Shown one piece after another: positions 6,962 through 8,737 of a stretch of 8,737 nt of DNA. The notes under the pieces are model-generated. The model had not been told where the DNA came from. It saw nothing but the letters and a program-made list of their open reading frames with translations, and did no database searches. The translations under genes were made by a program, and so were the position numbers. Each line of letters begins with the position of its first letter. Positions within the stretch are counted from its first letter, which is position 1. Origin of the DNA: an uncultured Eubacteriales bacterium (lineage in GTDB: Bacteria; Bacillota; Clostridia; Lachnospirales; Lachnospiraceae); NCBI GenBank assembly GCA_900544525.1, contig UQVN01000135.1, positions 1 through 8,737 on the forward strand, given 5' to 3'.

Positions 6962-8737
6962 ATGGAGAAAATATTATTTAGACGCATTGAAAGCATTTTC
7001 CTGTTCTTATCCCTTGTATTATTTTTAGTACTTTCTGTTATCGTTTATGAAATAGAAAGCGGAGGAGCAAAACAGGGGATAGATGAAATCATAAAACAGG
7101 TCGAAGTTTCTTACGAACAAAGTAATACAGATACAAAAGAGGCTGTACAAACATTTGAAGATGATTATTTAAAAAAAGCAGAGTCCATTGATTTTATGTT
7201 AAATTATTTGGAGGAAGAAGAGGGACTTCGTTCCTTAAATCAGCTGAAAACGATTATGGAAATACAGTCCATTGAATTGATTGATGAAAATGGGACGATT
7301 ATTGCAAGTACCGATTGCCAAGCAGTTGGATTAAATTTGTTTTCCCATGAAGAGACAAAACCTTTTTGGGATTTAATAAAAGGAGCAGAAGAGCAAACTT
7401 ATGTGATACAAAAAAATGCAACAAACATTGTTGGAAAAGAACCGATGGTTTATATTGGAATAAAGTCTGATTCTGAGTATTACTCTGTGCTTCAAATTGG
7501 AATAAAAGCCGAGGTATTAGATAAAATATTAGATGAAAATTCTATTGATAGAATCATTCAATCTATGCCAACTGTTCGTAAACAAGCAGTTTTTCTTGTA
7601 GATCGGGAAACTGGTGAGTTGGATGGAATCACGAGAAATAATGACCAGCAGATTACTATTAAAGGAGTTAGTACCGCAGAAGAGTTTCTCTTTGCTTTAT
7701 CAAGTTATGAGAAGGGGAAATTAGTCAATATTAATGATTCGTTTAAATATATTAAAACGAAATTCACCGATGATAAAATTATTGGAGTATACCAAGATTG
7801 GAACGATATTTATAAAAATGTATGGATTGAAATTTTGGAATTATTTGCAATAATCGCTATTATATTAGGTGTTACGATTGGTATATTTAAACACTGTATT
7901 CGCAAATATGTACTTCAAGATCTTTCATTTATTGAATCCAATGCGAAAAAAATTATGTTAGGTGATTATAATGTGAAATTTCAAACAGAACATGATACAG
8001 AATTTAAGCAAATCTCTAAAGTATTAAATTCATGGTTAGAAAGTTACCGATATAAATCACAGAGAATGACAAGAATTATTACAACAATTGATAATCATAT
8101 GGCAGTTTTTGAGTGTTTATATCCAATTAATAAAAACTTTTTTACTGGTAATATGCAGGAAATTTTAAATGTAGAAGATGAGGTTTGGGATAGTATCCGA
8201 TATACACCAGAGCAGTTTCAAAACTATATTGATACTCTAGTAAAAAGCGATATTACGGAAGAAAAAATCATTCAGATGAAAAATAAATACATAAGCATCG
8301 TGGCATTTAAAGAAGAAGAAGAGTTTTATGGAATGATCATAGATCGTACCGATGATATGAAAAAGCAAAAGCGAATACAAAATGAGTTAGAAACAGATTC
8401 TTTAACGAAATTAAAAAACCGAGCTTGTTTAGAAGACAGAGTAAAAAAATGGTTACAAACAAATAGAGAACAAGGAATTATGCTTTTATTTGATTTAGAT
8501 AATTTTAAGACAATTAATGACCAGTTAGGTCATCCAATAGGTGATCTTGTTCTTCAAAAATTCGCGAAATGTTTACAAAATTTTTGGAAAAACGATGAAA
8601 TTGTTGCCCGAATGGGTGGAGACGAATTTATTGTATTTATTCCACAATCCATGAGTTTTTCTAGCCTTTCAGAAAAACTAAATAATTTATTAGTTCAAAT
8701 ACGTGAAGAATTAAAAGATTATAAACAATATGGATTA
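6962..8737 (+). CDS. Membrane-bound sensor diguanylate cyclase, Cache-HAMP-PAS-GGDEF (3'-partial)
   Basis: 592 codons are open to the window end with no stop. Order of parts: TM1 at about 11-29; extracytoplasmic region about 30-287 with a Cache-like sensor pattern (IELIDENGTIIAST, then V-x-Y-I-G-I and S-V-L-Q-I-G-I); TM2 about 288-309; HAMP-like segment about 310-365 with L-G-D-Y; PAS-like segment about 370-470; GGDEF domain from about 478. Hallmarks are D-S-L-T-K-L-K-N-R (479-487), FDLDNFKTIND with the metal-ligand Asp511, and R-M-G-G-D-E-F at 550-556, so two GTP to c-di-GMP activity is expected. The RxxD inhibitory-site Arg is replaced by Trp542 (WKND). About 50-60 residues of the GGDEF domain are missing, and a following EAL domain cannot be excluded. 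It has its own predicted promoter. c-di-GMP is known to control type IV pili in clostridia, which makes the neighbourhood suggestive. The ligand of the sensor cannot be told. Confidence 0.9.
   Translation, partial: MEKILFRRIESIFLFLSLVLFLVLSVIVYEIESGGAKQGIDEIIKQVEVSYEQSNTDTKEAVQTFEDDYLKKAESIDFMLNYLEEEEGLRSLNQLKTIMEIQSIELIDENGTIIASTDCQAVGLNLFSHEETKPFWDLIKGAEEQTYVIQKNATNIVGKEPMVYIGIKSDSEYYSVLQIGIKAEVLDKILDENSIDRIIQSMPTVRKQAVFLVDRETGELDGITRNNDQQITIKGVSTAEEFLFALSSYEKGKLVNINDSFKYIKTKFTDDKIIGVYQDWNDIYKNVWIEILELFAIIAIILGVTIGIFKHCIRKYVLQDLSFIESNAKKIMLGDYNVKFQTEHDTEFKQISKVLNSWLESYRYKSQRMTRIITTIDNHMAVFECLYPINKNFFTGNMQEILNVEDEVWDSIRYTPEQFQNYIDTLVKSDITEEKIIQMKNKYISIVAFKEEEEFYGMIIDRTDDMKKQKRIQNELETDSLTKLKNRACLEDRVKKWLQTNREQGIMLLFDLDNFKTINDQLGHPIGDLVLQKFAKCLQNFWKNDEIVARMGGDEFIVFIPQSMSFSSLSEKLNNLLVQIREELKDYKQYGL

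Overview
The window looks like a piece of a low-GC Gram-positive (Firmicutes) genome, most likely a clostridial or Lachnospiraceae-type gut bacterium. This rests on the AT-rich sequence, AT-ending codons, strong AGGAGG-type ribosome sites and the family types present. It is not a species identification. Everything that can be supported lies on the + strand, and genes fill almost the whole window.

Positions 1-6824 hold the end of a type IV pilus (T4P) operon. It runs: a 5'-truncated pilM-like actin-fold ATPase (1-825), a pilN-like single-pass protein (837-1415), a pilO-like single-pass protein (1412-2005), and one very large pilin-like protein of 1604 residues (2010-6824). The genes are 11 nt apart, overlapping by 4 nt, and 4 nt apart, so they are almost certainly co-transcribed and translationally coupled. 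PilM, PilN and PilO are expected to form the cytoplasm-to-membrane alignment complex of the pilus machine. No pilP or secretin gene follows, as expected for a cell without an outer membrane.

The giant pilin is the most interesting item. It has a canonical prepilin leader, cleavage site and hydrophobic helix, followed by an exceptionally large extracellular part. That part reads as two related modules, each running from an R-H-L-x-N motif, with a D-L-D motif exactly 26 residues later, through beta-solenoid-like repeats to a closing FPF...GDW motif. A Pro/Glu-rich linker separates them. The second solenoid contains a two-coil, 55-residue (165-bp) higher-order repeat, present three times with no indels. 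The simplest reading is a surface or tip adhesin delivered by the pilus machinery; no ligand can be read from sequence.

A 137-nt gap (6825-6961) holds a plausible sigma-A-type promoter with an extended -10 and no convincing terminator. It is followed by a 3'-truncated membrane diguanylate cyclase (6962 to the window end): TM, extracytoplasmic Cache-like sensor, TM, HAMP, PAS-like, GGDEF. It has an intact GGDEF signature but no Arg at the canonical inhibitory I-site. Its position beside pilus genes suggests, without proving, local c-di-GMP control of pilus or adhesion functions. No RNA genes, insertion sequences, CRISPR arrays or attachment sites were seen.
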